From contig NW_020289981.1 in the NCBI RefSeq assembly GCF_003144245.1, positions 468,831 through 532,830 on the forward strand: a stretch of 64,000 nt of DNA, read 5' to 3'. This DNA is from Jaminaea rosea (lineage: Eukaryota > Basidiomycota > Exobasidiomycetes > Microstromatales). The position numbers were made by a program, and so were the translations under genes. Shown piece after piece: positions 1 to 11,758 of this stretch (position 1 is its first letter; every line of letters starts with the position of its first letter). The notes beneath the pieces are model-generated. The model had not been told where the DNA came from, did no database searches, and was given only the letters and a program-made list of their open reading frames with translations.

Positions 1-838
1 CCATCTCCCTCTCGCGCCCTACTGATGGGACTCTGTCACTTTTGTGATCCATCGCACCGGGTCGGGGACTTTTGACAGGCGGGCACTTTGGCCCTTCCTC
101 ATCCCTTGGACCCCGTTGGCGTGGCGTGGCGTCCGAGCCAGTCATCGCTCCCTGCATCAGCCATCAGCCTACGCCCACAGCGACGGGCGGCGAGCGACGA
201 CAGCGACGACAACAACAGGCTCAGGCTCAGGCTCACGCTCCACGCTTAGCAGCAGCCCCGCTCCCTAGCAGCTTGGCTCGAGCTCGAGCTCGACCTCGAC
301 CTCTTGCCCCGCCGCTGCTGCTGCTGCTGCTGCTGCCGCCGCCGCCCCCTCCTACATCCTCTGTTGATCGCCGGCGGTCGAGCGAGCAAAGGAGCGAGAG
401 CGAGCTAGCTACCTGGCTTTGAGGCGTCGCAGGTCGCTCGGGCCATACCTCGCAGCAGCCATCGACGCCGCCTTCGCTCGACAGGCAGTCACAATCAAAC
501 GGTAAGGAGTCGCGCCCGCATCGCACAGACCCCCGCCGAATCCTCTTCGGAGTAGGCGATGGTCTTTGCTTATTAGTCGTGTGAGACTAAGACTGACACC
601 CGCTACTATCCTCCGTACCACCACCCAACTTTTCTTCCCTACCTCTTCCCCATCTTGGCCTAATCGTTGCACCTTTCACCACCATACGCTCTTTGCATCC
701 TACGCACGCGGCTCACACTCATTCATTCTCGGCCCATCTCAACGCTACGACGCAACCCAACGCAACGCCTGCCCTACCGATTACTATCCGCCTGCTACCT
801 CATCTGCACTCGCACTCTGCAACTCGCCGCACGCAATC
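1..838 (+). promoter_or_regulatory. Upstream region and long probable 5' leader of the cyclin gene
   Basis: No coding sequence can be supported here. The stretch holds Ser/Arg/Pro-coding simple sequence, including a run of GCTGCTGCT-type triplets near 310-345, and C/T-rich segments near 600-680 typical of fungal transcription starts. Short open frames at 44-422 and 566-838 look compositional. The second is simply the cyclin frame extended upstream through a non-ATG start. Confidence 0.5.
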
Positions 839-2762
839 ATGTCCACCTCCATCAGAGCTACCGACTACGACGGTGCCACCGCTTCCAACTCGACTGGCAT
901 GCCAGCATCGGCTTCGGCCTGCTCGCTCTCAGCGCACCGCCTCCCTGTCCCCTACCACCGCCGATCAGACTCGGCCAACTCATCAACCAGTAGCAACAGC
1001 AGCAACAGCACCGCCGTCGCAGGACTGAGCGCGCGCACCAACAGTCTCAAGCGTCTGGGCAGCGCCTCGCCCTCAAAGCAGCATGCCGCCGTCCTCTTGG
1101 CAGCCAAGCGCGCCTCGATGCGCGGTACGCCATCAAAGGCAGCTCCGAGCTCCTTCGGCTCTTCTTCCTCCTCGTCTGGCTCTTCGTCAGCGCTCCCTGT
1201 GCCCATCATCGTCGCTCCTGCACCGACGCCGACTCCCAAGCCGAGTGCGTCTCGCTCGATCTTGATGGAGGACGACTACCAAGAGGAAGTCGTCGCCCAC
1301 ATGCACAGCCTCGAGGCAAAGACGCTTCCCAACCTTGAGCTCATGAACGCTCAGCCTGAGCTGCGATGGTTCATGAGGCCCTACCTGGTTGTGAGTGCAC
1401 AGCCGCCGTGGCACCCACATCAATGCAGTCGCTCACACCTCTTTACCCTGTACTCAGGACTTCCTCCTTGAGATCCACCAGACCTTCCGTCTTCGGCCTG
1501 AGACTCTCTACCTCACAATGAACATTGTCGACCGCTACGTCTCCAAGCGCATCGTCTTCAAGCGCCACTACCAGCTCGTCGGCAGCGCAGCCCTCCTCAT
1601 TGCGACCAAGTACGAAGACGCCAAGGACCGAGTCCCCACCGTGGCCGACCTGAGCTCGATGTGCTGCCAAGCCTACGACGAGTCCGCCTTCCTCCAGATG
1701 GAGGGGCACATCCTCCAGACGCTTGGCTGGCAGCTCGGTCACCCTACCGCTGAGGCATGGATGAGGATGCTCTGCCGCGAGGAGGACGGACGCACCCAGA
1801 GCGTCGCGCGCTTCCTCATGGAGCTTACCCTCTACCACCGCGACTTCATCGGCGTAGCACCCTCAGTCATCGCGGCCGGCGCGCTCATGCTCTCTCGTTT
1901 CGTCTGCCAAAGCAACGTCACGCCCCTGGGCATGCAGACGCAGCAGCAGCAGGCTGGTGCACGGGAGATGACTACGTCGACTTGGATGGGTGCAGATGTC
2001 GACGAGGTTGCCTCCGTGGCGCAGATGATCGACGGCATTGTCGCAGCCAACTTGCAGGAGATCTCAGCCACCCTGGTCAAGAAGTACGGCTACCAGCACT
2101 TCTTCGCCGCCTCGACAGTGGTGCGCAGCTTCTACCTCACCAGGATGGCGGCCCAAAAGGCGGCTGCAGCACGCCTGCTCCCTGCCCACTCCCTGCGCGA
2201 TGGTTCCGCCAAGCAGGCAGACGAGGAGGACATCGACGCCGACTGCACCATGGCTTCTTCATCCTCGTCGTCTTTCTCCTCGGGCGAGTCCACACCCTCT
2301 TCCATGGCTTCGACACCCTCACGCTCCCGCGACCAAGAGCTCAGCGACGATGATGACGAGGACGACGATGAGGACATGCCTGTCACGCCTCTCTCGCTCA
2401 CTGCCCTGCACGATCCCCTGGCGGCTGCGGCGGTCAACATGGAGTCTCCCACCATGGCTCGTGTAAAGGCGGCCGCTGCTCCCCACTACCAGCAGCAAGC
2501 ATCACGCCACGCGCCCAGCAAGAGCCTCCTGACCACCACCAGCACGCAGCAGCGCCCCTGCATGTCGGGCAGCCAGTCCATGCCTCGCCTGCCTAGCTTC
2601 CTGGCCGTCAACAAAGCATCTCAGCCCCAGCACACCAATCAGCCCACCCAGCATCCCTCGGCAGCGATGATGAAGCCTTCGACCTCATCATCCTCCCTTC
2701 TCCCCACCTCACGTTCACGCTCTCGTCTGACCTTGAGGAACAATCCCTCCTGGCAGACCTGA
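839..2762 (+). CDS. CLN1: G1-type cyclin (CLN1/Puc1-like)
   Basis: Two exons, 839-1390 and 1458-2762, separated by a 67-nt GTGAGT...CAG intron, encode 618 aa. The cyclin box begins at the end of exon 1 and reads across the splice: MRPYLV then DFLLEIHQTFRLRPETLYL, followed by NIVDRYVSKR and AALLIATKYED. This is the cyclin N fold that binds a Cdk (Cdc28/Cdk1). From recalled family features the match is closest to fungal G1 cyclins of the U. maydis Cln1 type rather than to B cyclins. About 150 Ser-rich residues precede the box. The C-terminal third is low complexity with an acidic run (DDDDEDDDEDM), suggestive of PEST-like instability. I saw no clear RxxL destruction box. The start is the first ATG in frame after a pyrimidine-rich leader. 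It converges with the V-ATPase gene. Expected role: commitment to the cell cycle and morphogenesis. Confidence 0.85.
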
Positions 2763-3249
2763 GCGAGCGAGCGTGACGTGACGAGACGCCTCCACCTCCT
2801 CCTTCTTCTTCCTCTTCTTGCTACCTCTCCTGCATTTTTATTATCAGCATCTTCTGACTCGGCGGTTCCATAAGGCTCATTGTATCATTATATCTCGCGA
2901 CAGCCAGACCCGGCGCGCAATCTTCATTTGCATCCTTGCTCTCTCTTCCCATGCTCTTGAATTCAGAAACGGCTTTTTTGAGCTCACACAAAATCTCGAT
3001 TGTGAGCGCAGGATCGGGGAGCACAAGAATGTCGCGAGTCATGTACGGTGCTATATAGAATTCAACAAAGCAGAGAGCAAAGCAGGGGTGTAGAGCAAAT
3101 GTATGTGCAGCACCATGACGCGGGTGGGAAATGCGGCCGTGGAACGATGGCCAAAGAGACGTCGCTGCCCCCTCCCCCCTCTCTCTGCGCCCTCGCTTTC
3201 CCCGATCCCCTCGTCACTTCTACGCTCGGCGTCCCGTCCGGATGCTAAC
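2763..3249. other. Convergent 3' intergenic region
   Basis: This separates the cyclin stop codon from the V-ATPase C stop codon and presumably holds both polyadenylation regions. Local A/T content rises around 2830-3080. Short open frames here show no recognisable domain. Confidence 0.5.
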
Positions 3250-4725
3250 TCATTCCCCCTTCATCTGCGGCACTTCAACACAAACGAATGGGAGTTGCTC
3301 CTCGTCCAAAAGATTCGCATACTCTCCCGGCACCTCACCTGTCTGCCCCCCACTGCTCTTGCCATTGTCTTTGCTCTTGGGCTTGCTCGCGTCCAGGGAA
3401 CTGAAGTGAGTGGTAAGCGCCGTCTTGAGAGGATTGACTCGTTTGGGGTTTGGCTGAGCGGGCATGCCGATGAGGAGGAGGAGGTGATCAGCTTGAATGC
3501 GCTGCACAACGAGGGTGGAGGGGAAAGGCATGAGGCTCACCTTGACAATACAAGCCCAGTACTCTGCGGGCAAGCCGTAACGCAGCACACTCTCCACGAA
3601 TGCCCGAACCACCTTGAGGTGCGCAAGAGCCTGGAATGCCTCGCTGAAGTTGGTGCGTGATAGGCGAAGCAGCTCAGTCCAGAGGTCCTTCTCAGATTGC
3701 GTCGTTGACTCGAGCTCCTCGCGCGTCTTCTCGGCCAGGTCGGCGCTGTACTGGAAGTCGCGAATGAGGAATCTTTGGCGGTGCAGAAGAGGACGAAGAG
3801 ATGGTCAGCACCTCACCCGCTGGCGTTGCTGTGGCTACACTACGCGCACTCACTTGTTCTCCCTTGCCTTTTGCACGAACTCGTCCCTGACCTTCTTGAA
3901 TACCGTCACGTTGTAGAGGGCATACTCGTCATCCTGCGCCAGCTTGTTGCTGCTACGTGGTACGACCATCGATGTGAGACGCTCGTATTTTGCCAACCAG
4001 TCCTTGACGTTATTTCGGGGTACTGCTACGAGGAGTGTTTCGAGAAATCTGTGCGTGCGAGGGTAAAGGAGCAGTACGGTGAGCACGGAGGGGAGGGCAT
4101 GCTTGACGAGGGGAGACGCGGCGACTCACTCGGAATCCTGGGCAACAAAGTCCTCCTTGCTCACCACATCCGCCAGTCCCCTCACGCTCAGATTGCCATT
4201 CTTCCTCCGTTGCAACTGAGTCAACTGTCCCTTTGCCACGTTATAGTTCTGCACCTTTGCCTTTGTGACGCTATCGATGCTCTGGACGTCCCTCTCCAAG
4301 CTAGCCACTACATCCTCGAGTGGCTGCTCGACGCGATATTTCGCTGCGTTCCAAGACCAACCGCCTAGGAGATAATCATCGAGTGATTGTTCCTTGACTA
4401 CGAGATGTTGGGACATGGCGGATTGGTCGTCGTTGAGAAGGGAGCAGAGTGTGTCTCGGATCTTGCTTAGGCAGGACTGCGCTGAAGCTTCGCTCTTTGG
4501 AAGGGACTCAGATAAGGCGATGAGGTTGGCCAAGGTGCCTACGCGCAAGGGTGGGAGGGAGATGGGTGGTGACAAGTGATTGGCAGGAACAGGGTGGGAC
4601 GAGGAGGAGCCAGCGGATGAGGAGCTGCTGCCGACGAGGAGGTGAGAGACTTGCGAGTGGACCTCGTGCGGGCCGGAGCCTTCGAGTGGGGCTGTAATCA
4701 GCCAGTAGGCATCTCCTGATGGCAT
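3250..4725 (-). CDS. VMA5: V-type proton ATPase subunit C
   Basis: Four exons in transcript order: 4725-4130, 4048-3854, 3772-3541 and 3453-3250, giving 408 aa, close to the usual 380-400. Subunit C joins the peripheral stalk to the V1 head and controls reversible assembly of the vacuolar proton pump. Family hallmarks visible are YWLITAPLEGS at the N-terminus, FLETLLVAVP, QKARENKFLIRDFQYS across intron 2, and AFVESVLRYGLPAEYWACIVK before the last intron. The last intron (3454-3540) is 87 nt and has no in-frame stop, so retaining it would insert 29 residues. The spliced version fits the family better. The chosen start ATG 4725 places YWLI near residue 7, as in homologues. An upstream in-frame start near 4809 would add 28 residues and run into the divergent neighbour. 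It shares a 247-bp divergent spacer with IST3. Confidence 0.93.
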
Positions 4726-4972
4726 GGCTGGGGAAGGAAGGTGATGAGGCGAGGTAGTAAGGAGGAGAGGAGCAAAAGGCGTCGTCGAGGTGTGGAGAAG
4801 CGTTGCCAAGTCGCATCTCAGGAGGTCGTCCAGTCAGATGGCCTCAGCGTCTCAGAGTCGACTCCACGTGGCGTCGTCTGAGCGGATAGAGACCAAGTCC
4901 AGGCAGTCGGCCTTCCGTGTCTACTCTCCTTCTCCAATCACCTCGCCCTTCTCCTCATCGGCGCCCTCGGCC

Positions 4973-6001
4973 ATGAACAACGTCCGCTCCACCCAAAAGG
5001 TCAACGACGATGAGCTCGCCCGAATCGCAAAACACGGAGAAGCGGCCACACGCGGCTCTTGGCACGACGAGTTCCGGGACTCTGCCGTCATCTACGTAGG
5101 CGGTCTGGACCCACGCCTAACAGAAGGGGATGTCCTCACCATCTTCTCCCAATACGGCGAGATTCTAGATGTGCATCTCCCCAAGTTCACAGGGAAGCCA
5201 CCGACACCCGAGATCAATCAGGCAAGCAACGATGATCCTAGCGGAGAGAAGGCTGCAAGGCTAGCGAGGGAGGCAAAGGAGAAACGCGGCAAGAGGAGGG
5301 GATTTGGATTTCTGCTTTACGAAGATCAGAGGAGTACGGTTTTGGCGGTGGATAATCTGAATGGGTCGATGGTAGTGGGCAAGACCTTGCGCGTGGACCA
5401 TGTCAAGGACTACAAGCATTTGGAACGAGACGAGGAGAGTGGCAAGATGAGGGAGAGGGACGAATTAAGGACGAATGCAAGGCCGCAGATTGAGGGGGCA
5501 GAGGGAAGCAGCAGTAATGCTCTTGCATCATCGTCCAAGGCAGTAAAGCGAGCAACGTCAAGCTCAGGAAGCCCTTCACCACCGCCAATGCCAGAAATCG
5601 ACCTCGAGGATCCAATGGCCGGGTATCTCGCTCAGCAGCGTAAGCGACGATGGGCCGATGGGCAAGATGACCATGATGAGGGAGCATCGCGCCGCAAGCC
5701 AGAGATTGTTCGTCAGGCAGAGAAGGAGGCAAAGAGGCAGCGCAAGGAGGATAGGGCCAGGATCCGAGCAGAGAGGGAGGAGAGGAAGAAGGGGAAGGAA
5801 GTGGCTGGTGAGCCGCCGAGGAATAGTAGGGAGAGAGGCGCCAGGAGCAGGAGCAGGAGCAGGAGCAGAAGTCCGAGAAGGCGAGACGAAAGGTCGCGAG
5901 GCTATTACGACAGGCGCGGAGACGACGATAGGCATTCTCGTCCTCGTCACTACGACATTCACGACGGCGACGACGATCGACGTCGTCCACGATACCAGTG
6001 A
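4973..6001 (+). CDS. IST3: RRM protein IST3/RBMX2 (U2 snRNP / RES complex)
   Basis: Single exon, 342 aa. The N-terminus has MNNVRSTQKVNDDEL and then SWHDEFRDSAVIYVGGL, the diagnostic leader and RNP2 of Ist3/RBMX2. RNP1 is RRGFGFLLYEDQRST, followed by AVDNLNG and LRVDHVKDYKHLE. IST3 is known as part of the RES complex, which sits with U2 snRNP in the activated spliceosome and promotes splicing and nuclear retention of pre-mRNA. The RRM spans about residues 37-142 and carries an extra charged insert of about 30 residues between beta2 and RNP1. The tail is an RS-like stretch (SRSRSRSRSPRRR) followed by D/R-rich repeats. The ATG at 4973 was chosen because homologues begin there. Open frame continues upstream to about 4790 and may be leader. 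It ends 48 bp from the convergent orphan gene. Confidence 0.92.
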   Translation: MNNVRSTQKVNDDELARIAKHGEAATRGSWHDEFRDSAVIYVGGLDPRLTEGDVLTIFSQYGEILDVHLPKFTGKPPTPEINQASNDDPSGEKAARLAREAKEKRGKRRGFGFLLYEDQRSTVLAVDNLNGSMVVGKTLRVDHVKDYKHLERDEESGKMRERDELRTNARPQIEGAEGSSSNALASSSKAVKRATSSSGSPSPPPMPEIDLEDPMAGYLAQQRKRRWADGQDDHDEGASRRKPEIVRQAEKEAKRQRKEDRARIRAEREERKKGKEVAGEPPRNSRERGARSRSRSRSRSPRRRDERSRGYYDRRGDDDRHSRPRHYDIHDGDDDRRRPRYQ

Positions 6002-6049
6002 TCAGCAATCTAGTCCATTCAGCATTACCTGCCGCCCCTTACGTCCGCA

Positions 6050-8022
6050 TCACATCATCTCCACTCGAGCCCTCTCAGCTTCCTCCCTCCTGACACCGCT
6101 CATCTCCAAGTCCAATTGAGCCTCCTTGAGCTCTAACATCGTCTGCCTCAACCCACCACTGCTCCCTGTGACCGGTACGTAGTTATCGCTGAACGCCAAC
6201 TTGTGTAGTGAGGCGAGGCGTGCCTGACCGAGGGAGAAGATCTCGGCGTCAAACTCCGGGTAGGGAGAGGCAGGGAAGGAGTGAGGCGTGAAGATTGGAG
6301 GTTGATGTGCGGGGCGAGCGGGTGGAGCTGGGGCTGTGGCTGTGGTAGGAGTGCCTGCGGAGGGGGATGGACCTGTCGTTGCTGACGCTGCCGTGGTCGC
6401 AGCTGCTGCTGCTGCGTAAGGATTGGTATGTCCTCCACCCGCAGTACCTGCAGCCGCCACACCTGGCGTACCAGCGAGTGCAGCTGCTCCCGGAGTGGCA
6501 ATGGGCGTATTGTTCGCGGACGAAGAGGCTGTACTGGTTCCGCTTTCTCGGGCTATGGCCTGCGGTCGGGTCGGAGGCATGGCACCAAGGTGGAGAGAAG
6601 ATTTGCGCTCGATGGCGGGATGACTGGCCTGGGGCGCTTGCTCTTCAAGTGCGGCTGCCGATTGAGCGGGGGCAGCGATAGGCGGCTTCATCTCCCCCTC
6701 TTCCTCGGGTGCTTCACCTTCTTCAAGCTCGCCAGCTTCGAGCGCCGATGTCGTCTGGCTGACCGGCTGTACAGCTTGGCTCCCACCTGTTCCGATTGCG
6801 GGCGGCGCGTCCTGCGAGTGCTCGTGAACGGGCATCATCAGATCTGGCGTCATGGCGTTCCCTCCTGCATCAACCTTCCTTGCCAAGCTGCGTGCTGGAC
6901 CGTCTTCCATCCCTCCGGTGCCGTTGCCGAAGTAGCCGCCACGACCTCTACCCCTGCCAGACATCGCGCCTCGACCACCAGCTCCCAGCGGCCCTCCTCC
7001 TCGAGGTCCCCACCCTCCTGCCCTCGGTCCGGTAGGAATTGTGTTTGTCCCACCTCCTGCTCCAGGCCCAGCTGCAGCGGGTGAAGGAGACACGCCCGCA
7101 GGCGGCGGACGTCCAGCTCCACCGACCGGCGTAGCATTCGAAGAGGTTCCGGCTCCCCATGCTGCACTTTCTCGCCCAGCACTAACCCTTGAAGCACTCC
7201 CTCTGATCCCAAGCTCGTGCGGCGGAGGTGAGCGAGCTCTTGGCCCTCCACCTCGAGGCGTATGGTAACGATCATGCCCGGCTGGAGGGGGAGATAGACT
7301 GGGACGTCCGCGCGATGGCCCCCAGCCTGTAATTGGCGGGCCACCTCGAGGTGTGCCGCGATGAGCTGAAGGAGGAGGGGATCGATCTCGTGAACGGGGC
7401 AGGGGAGCACGAAAGCCGTCGCCTCGTCCACGATCCCCGCGATCGCGATAGTCTCGGTCGCGAGATGGAGTGTAAGGGTCATCTCCACTTGCACCACCCC
7501 TGTAGCCGCCATCTTCGAAGCGTCGAGCTGCGAAGCCGCCTGCGCCGGTGGGTGGTGGAGAGATGGAGCGTCGATGGTGAGATGGCTGGTCGTACCGGTT
7601 GGAGGGGTGGCGATGTGATGGGTAAGGGTCTGCAGGCGGGGCCGAGGAGGAAGATGTCAGCTACTCATCGTGGCGTGCACGCCGCTTCAATGCTACCCAC
7701 CTGGCCCTCCCCCTCGTCCTCTCATGTGCATTGGCGGGCTTCTCTCCCTATCCCTGCCCCATCGCCCACCAGGCGGAGGTGGCCTCACGTCTCGATCCCT
7801 CTCTCTCTCTCTGTCTCGTCCCCATCCACCTCCTACGCCTCGGTCTTCTTCTCGGAGAGGCACTCTGCCCCATCCAGGGTTGGCTGAAGGCGATGCTGCT
7901 GCTGCTGATGCTGGACTATCGAAGCTGCGATCGGGGTGGGGAGGACCCCATCGACTGTTGCGGCCGCCTCCTGCTGCACCTCCGCCACTGGAGCTCCCCT
8001 CAGATGGGGCGTCACGATCCAT
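6050..8022 (-). CDS. Gly/Arg/Ser/Pro-rich protein of unknown function
   Basis: Two exons, 8022-7701 and 7629-6050 (71-nt GTGGGT...CAG intron), encode 633 aa. I do not recognise the family. The first half is dominated by RDR/RER repeats, SPPP motifs and glycine, then an RGG-like patch (GRGRGRGGYFGNG) near the middle. This is followed by Ala/Thr/Pro-rich spacer and an acidic patch (EAGELEEGEAPEEEGE). The last 80 residues look structured and helical: FDAEIFSLGQARLASLHKL, then a charged helix rich in Leu, Glu and Arg ending at MM. RGG and SR-like composition suggests RNA binding or a nuclear condensate role, but that is inference from composition. Continuous frame across both exons supports real coding. 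It lies 287 bp downstream of RPN2 on the same strand. Confidence 0.7.
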
Positions 8023-8309
8023 TCCTTTGTGAAAGATGGAGCAGACGTCGATGTGTCGTTGAGCGAGAGCTGTCTCAGCGATCTACGAAGATAATGAGTG
8101 AGATGGAGGAGTGGAAAGGAAGGAAGGAAAGGAAGAAAGCTGAGCCAGTCCGCTCTCAGGCCACTCCCGCTCTCTCTTGCGCCCCTCCAACGACGCTCAA
8201 ACACGTCTCTCAACCCACGCTCACACGATACTCGACAGATCAAAGCAATTTTCTTGTATTTCGTCGACGTCAATGATGCTTCACCACATTCCTCCACGCT
8301 TGATCCGCA

Positions 8310-11300
8310 TCAATGCGCAGCCGGCGGCCCTCCACCTCCAGGAGCAGCCCCACCGCCAGGCCCATCTCTTCTACCCTGCTCCTGCTGATCACGCACACTG
8401 TTAATGTTCGCCTTTTCCTCTCCAATATTCTCATCGTCACCAGCAAGTGCGGCCTCAATGGCCGCACGGTCCGCCTCGCTCAACTCGTCATTGCCCGCGG
8501 GAGCAGTAGCTCCATTGGCAGCACCCGCAGCAGCGGCGTCGCCTCCTTCATCGCCGCCGCTTACTCGCAGCCCACGGAACGAGTCTGTGGAGCGTCGGTC
8601 CACGAGCAACAGGATGCCTGCCCCTGACCCGCCAGAGGAGCGAGAGCGAAGCTTGCGGATCTCGTCTGGCGTCAGAGCGGACGCAGCAGCTGTGGTGGCA
8701 CCCGTCGGTGCGGCTGGCTTCGCAGTTGCGGCACTGGCCTGTGCCCCAGCTTTGAGATCCTTCTGCTGCCCAAGCGGGGTAGCCGTTCCGCTCTCCCCTT
8801 GCTTAGGCGTTGCATTGCCCAGCAAACCGAGAGCTCCCTTCACACCCACAGGGTTGGCCGAATCGTCGTGGAAGTTCGTCTTCGTCGTACTGATGCCTTG
8901 CACTGCGCGAACCGGCGTGTAGCGCGAATCCGAGGGGAAGGCGACGAACTTGCTTTGAGCAGGTGTGACGCGAGAATAGTTCTGCAGACGCTCCGAGGTG
9001 GGCTCGGCGGGCTTGCGACGTGGCTTCTTGGCTGCAGAAGCGGGAGTATCGGTGCTGGCGTCTTTCATCTCGCTGTCTGCGTCGGCCTTGCCAGCGCCTA
9101 CGGCAGGCTTGACATCGTCGACGTCCATCCCCTCCTTGACCGCCTTCTCCCTCTCCTTGGCCTTCTGCCTCTGCCTTGCCCTCGCCGTGGTAGACAAAAC
9201 GGCCGTCTCCACCTTCTCGACCTTCTTCTCCTTGTCCTTCTTGGTCGTCTCCGGGTAGCGGAACAGGCTGGGTCGCGCATTGCTTACAAACTCAAAGTCC
9301 GGAATGCGCAGCTCCCTGTCTAGTCCGATGAGGGCGGTGGGGGAAAAGGCGAGAGAGGCAAAGTGTGCCATGGGGAACCAGTACCAGAATTGCGTGAACA
9401 AGGCCATTCCCACGATGCCCATCATATTGTTGTTCCCGCCGATGCGCGACTGAAGGGAGCAGGTGACGTTTCGTCCTCCTGCATCAATCAGGCCAGAGGA
9501 GAGAGCGGCACCAAACTTGGCCATCGGCTCCTCGTGCTTGTCTCCAAGCACCTTGCTGTAGAGCTCACGGATCTCCGTTACGCGAGGGTTGAGCTCGCTA
9601 TTCTGCTGCAGCATGATAAGAGACAGGGCAATGTAGGCTCCTTGCCTTACAAAGTCGACCGGGTCCTTTGCCATTGGCATGAGGAGGTCGACAGCCTCGT
9701 CCAGGCCAGTGGAGGCACAGGCGATACCGAGGGCCAACGTGGATCCGTAGCGGACGTGAGGGTTGTAGCTCTCCGAGAGGAGCTGAACAATGCGTGGCAC
9801 CTGCGTGGGGTTGCGGAAGAGGAGGAAGCCCAAGCTGGTGACGGCTGCGCGACGCACATCGTCGCTGGTGTCGCTGACGGCGATGTGAAGCAGGCGGCGG
9901 ATCGCCTTGTTGTCTCCCGTGCCGGCGTAGGCCAACGCAATGGTATAGACACCGCCGTAGCGCAGGATGGGGTCCTTGTCGCCCAGAAGCGTGTCAATCA
10001 TCGTGTCGGCCTTATCCTCCAGCCCATAGAATAGGAGTGCGAGACCCATGGCAAGACCGCGAATGATCTTCTCATGCTGCGTCTCGTGGGCGTACTGGAG
10101 CATCTCCTCCACAGCACGCTGGTTGGCCGTGCCAAGCATCACCATGCCCATCGCATAGCCTGCCGCCTCGCCTGCAACGGCGCTGTCGCTGTACAATCGA
10201 TTGCGCAGCTCCTCGTAAACTTCAAGGCTGCCGGTCGCCATGCCTGCCGCGCCGATACCGAGGGCGGCGCCGTGCAGGACAATCTCACCCTCGTTGGTCT
10301 TAATCTGGTTGGTCAGGAGGTCCATTACCTCGGTGCCGTGGTTGGCGTGGATGAGACCAAGGGCAAAAAGTGAACCACCCTCAGAGTAGGCGCTCGAGGT
10401 GAAACCGTCCTGCGGCAGGTAAGGTCGCAGGATGGTCAGACCCTCCTTGAGGTTGCCCTTGTTGATGACACCTAGCGCAGCTGTAGCTGTAAACTTGCTC
10501 CAGTTGCTCGCCTTCGCCAGCCAGTCGAGATTCTCGCGCAGGAAGCGGTCGCTGGTGGTACCGGCATTCATGAAGGCGTTGGAAAAGGTCATGGCCGAGT
10601 GGTAGATGGAATTGCGGGCGTCGAGGGATTCCTTGACCGACTTGAGGACAGTGAGGTCGGAGTGATTAGAGCGGATGAGGAAGTCCAGGTAGAGCTGAAT
10701 TGACTCTTCGCCGAGGAGAATAGAGCGAATGCGCGACACGCAACCGGCTACAGTCGACGATGATGATGCGGCATTGTCGTCGGTCTGCATCTCTCCTGCG
10801 CTACTGTCACCACCGGCCTTGGACGCAAGATCAACTCGGACCGTCTCGAGAAACTCCTGCGTGGCGCTCTCTGCGAGGTCGAAGGCGCACTGATAGGCGA
10901 TGAGGAGAGGATCGCGTTCGCTATTGGCCGTCGAGGAGGCAGATGCAGCTTCGTGGCCTTGCTTGACGAGGCTCAGGAGCAAGTCCGCAACCTCGGTGGG
11001 CGCACCAAGGTAGACGAAGCATTGGGCGATGGAGAAGTTGTCTGGGTGAGGGAGAGACTGGAAGAGCTTGATGAGAAGTCGCAGTACCTGCTGGCGGAAG
11101 ACAAAGCCCACGCCGCCGATTCCCATGACGGCCTCGAGCGTGTAGCTGAGGAGCTCTTGGTCCTTCCTGCCCGTATGCTCAAAGACTGCCTCGATTGTGT
11201 CGAGTCGCCTCGTCTCGAGCGCAATGCCGATGGCGGGTTTGTACTCGCCAGCATTGATGCACCGTGTGAACATAGAATTGACGATCTTGACGAGTCTAGC

Positions 11301-11758
11301 GTCTGGCTGTGGGCCGTCTGTGGCCGAGTTCTGCTCGATGTACGACTCGATAGCCTTGGAGACGATGCTCTCGGTGTACTCGTCGCCCGCATCGACGTTG
11401 AAGGCCTCGTCTGCACCAAGGGCGAAAGTGAGAGCATCGTCAAACTCGCCGAGGTGAAAGTAGACTTTCGATGCTAGGAGGGAGGCGAGGTTGCGGGTTG
11501 CAGAGTCGAGAGGGGAAGAGGCTTCTGACAAGATCTCGCTGGCAGGCGGGGGGCAAGAGATGCTCAGTCAGCTACACTGCCCTGCATCGTTCAGCATCAT
11601 CCTCTCCCTCGTACTCACATTCTGTCGATGTTATCCGCAATCTCAGCCCAGAACTGATGGACGCTCTTGTCGAGCTCAGCGATAGCGTACGCCTGGATCT
11701 CTGCCTCTGGCTCATCGAGGAGCGAGAGGAGGCCGGCGGCCGATGTGCTCGCTACCAT
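8310..11758 (-). CDS. RPN2: 26S proteasome regulatory subunit RPN2 (PSMD1)
   Basis: Exon 1 is 11758-11619 and exon 2 is 11538-8310, with an 80-nt intron between. The product is 1122 aa. It is the largest non-ATPase subunit of the 19S base, a toroid of PC repeats that docks Rpn13 and the Rpn1/Rpt ring. The N-terminus has SAAGLLSLLDEPEAEIQAYA and HQFWAEIADNIDRIEIL across the splice, matching homologues. PC repeats follow (YGGVYTIALAYAGTGDNKA, RRAAVTSLGFLLFRNP, YGSTLALGIACAS). After them comes a Lys/Glu-rich linker, then the conserved NYSRVTPAQSKFVAFP block and an extended Gly/Ala-rich tail. It is somewhat longer than yeast or human forms (about 950 aa) because of the linker and tail. A TTG in frame near the exon 2 start is not the initiator. 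Confidence 0.96.

Noticed and set aside
4726-4809. Upstream start adding 28 residues to V-ATPase subunit C
   Set aside because: Homologues begin almost directly with YWL, and the extension is low complexity and enters the divergent promoter.
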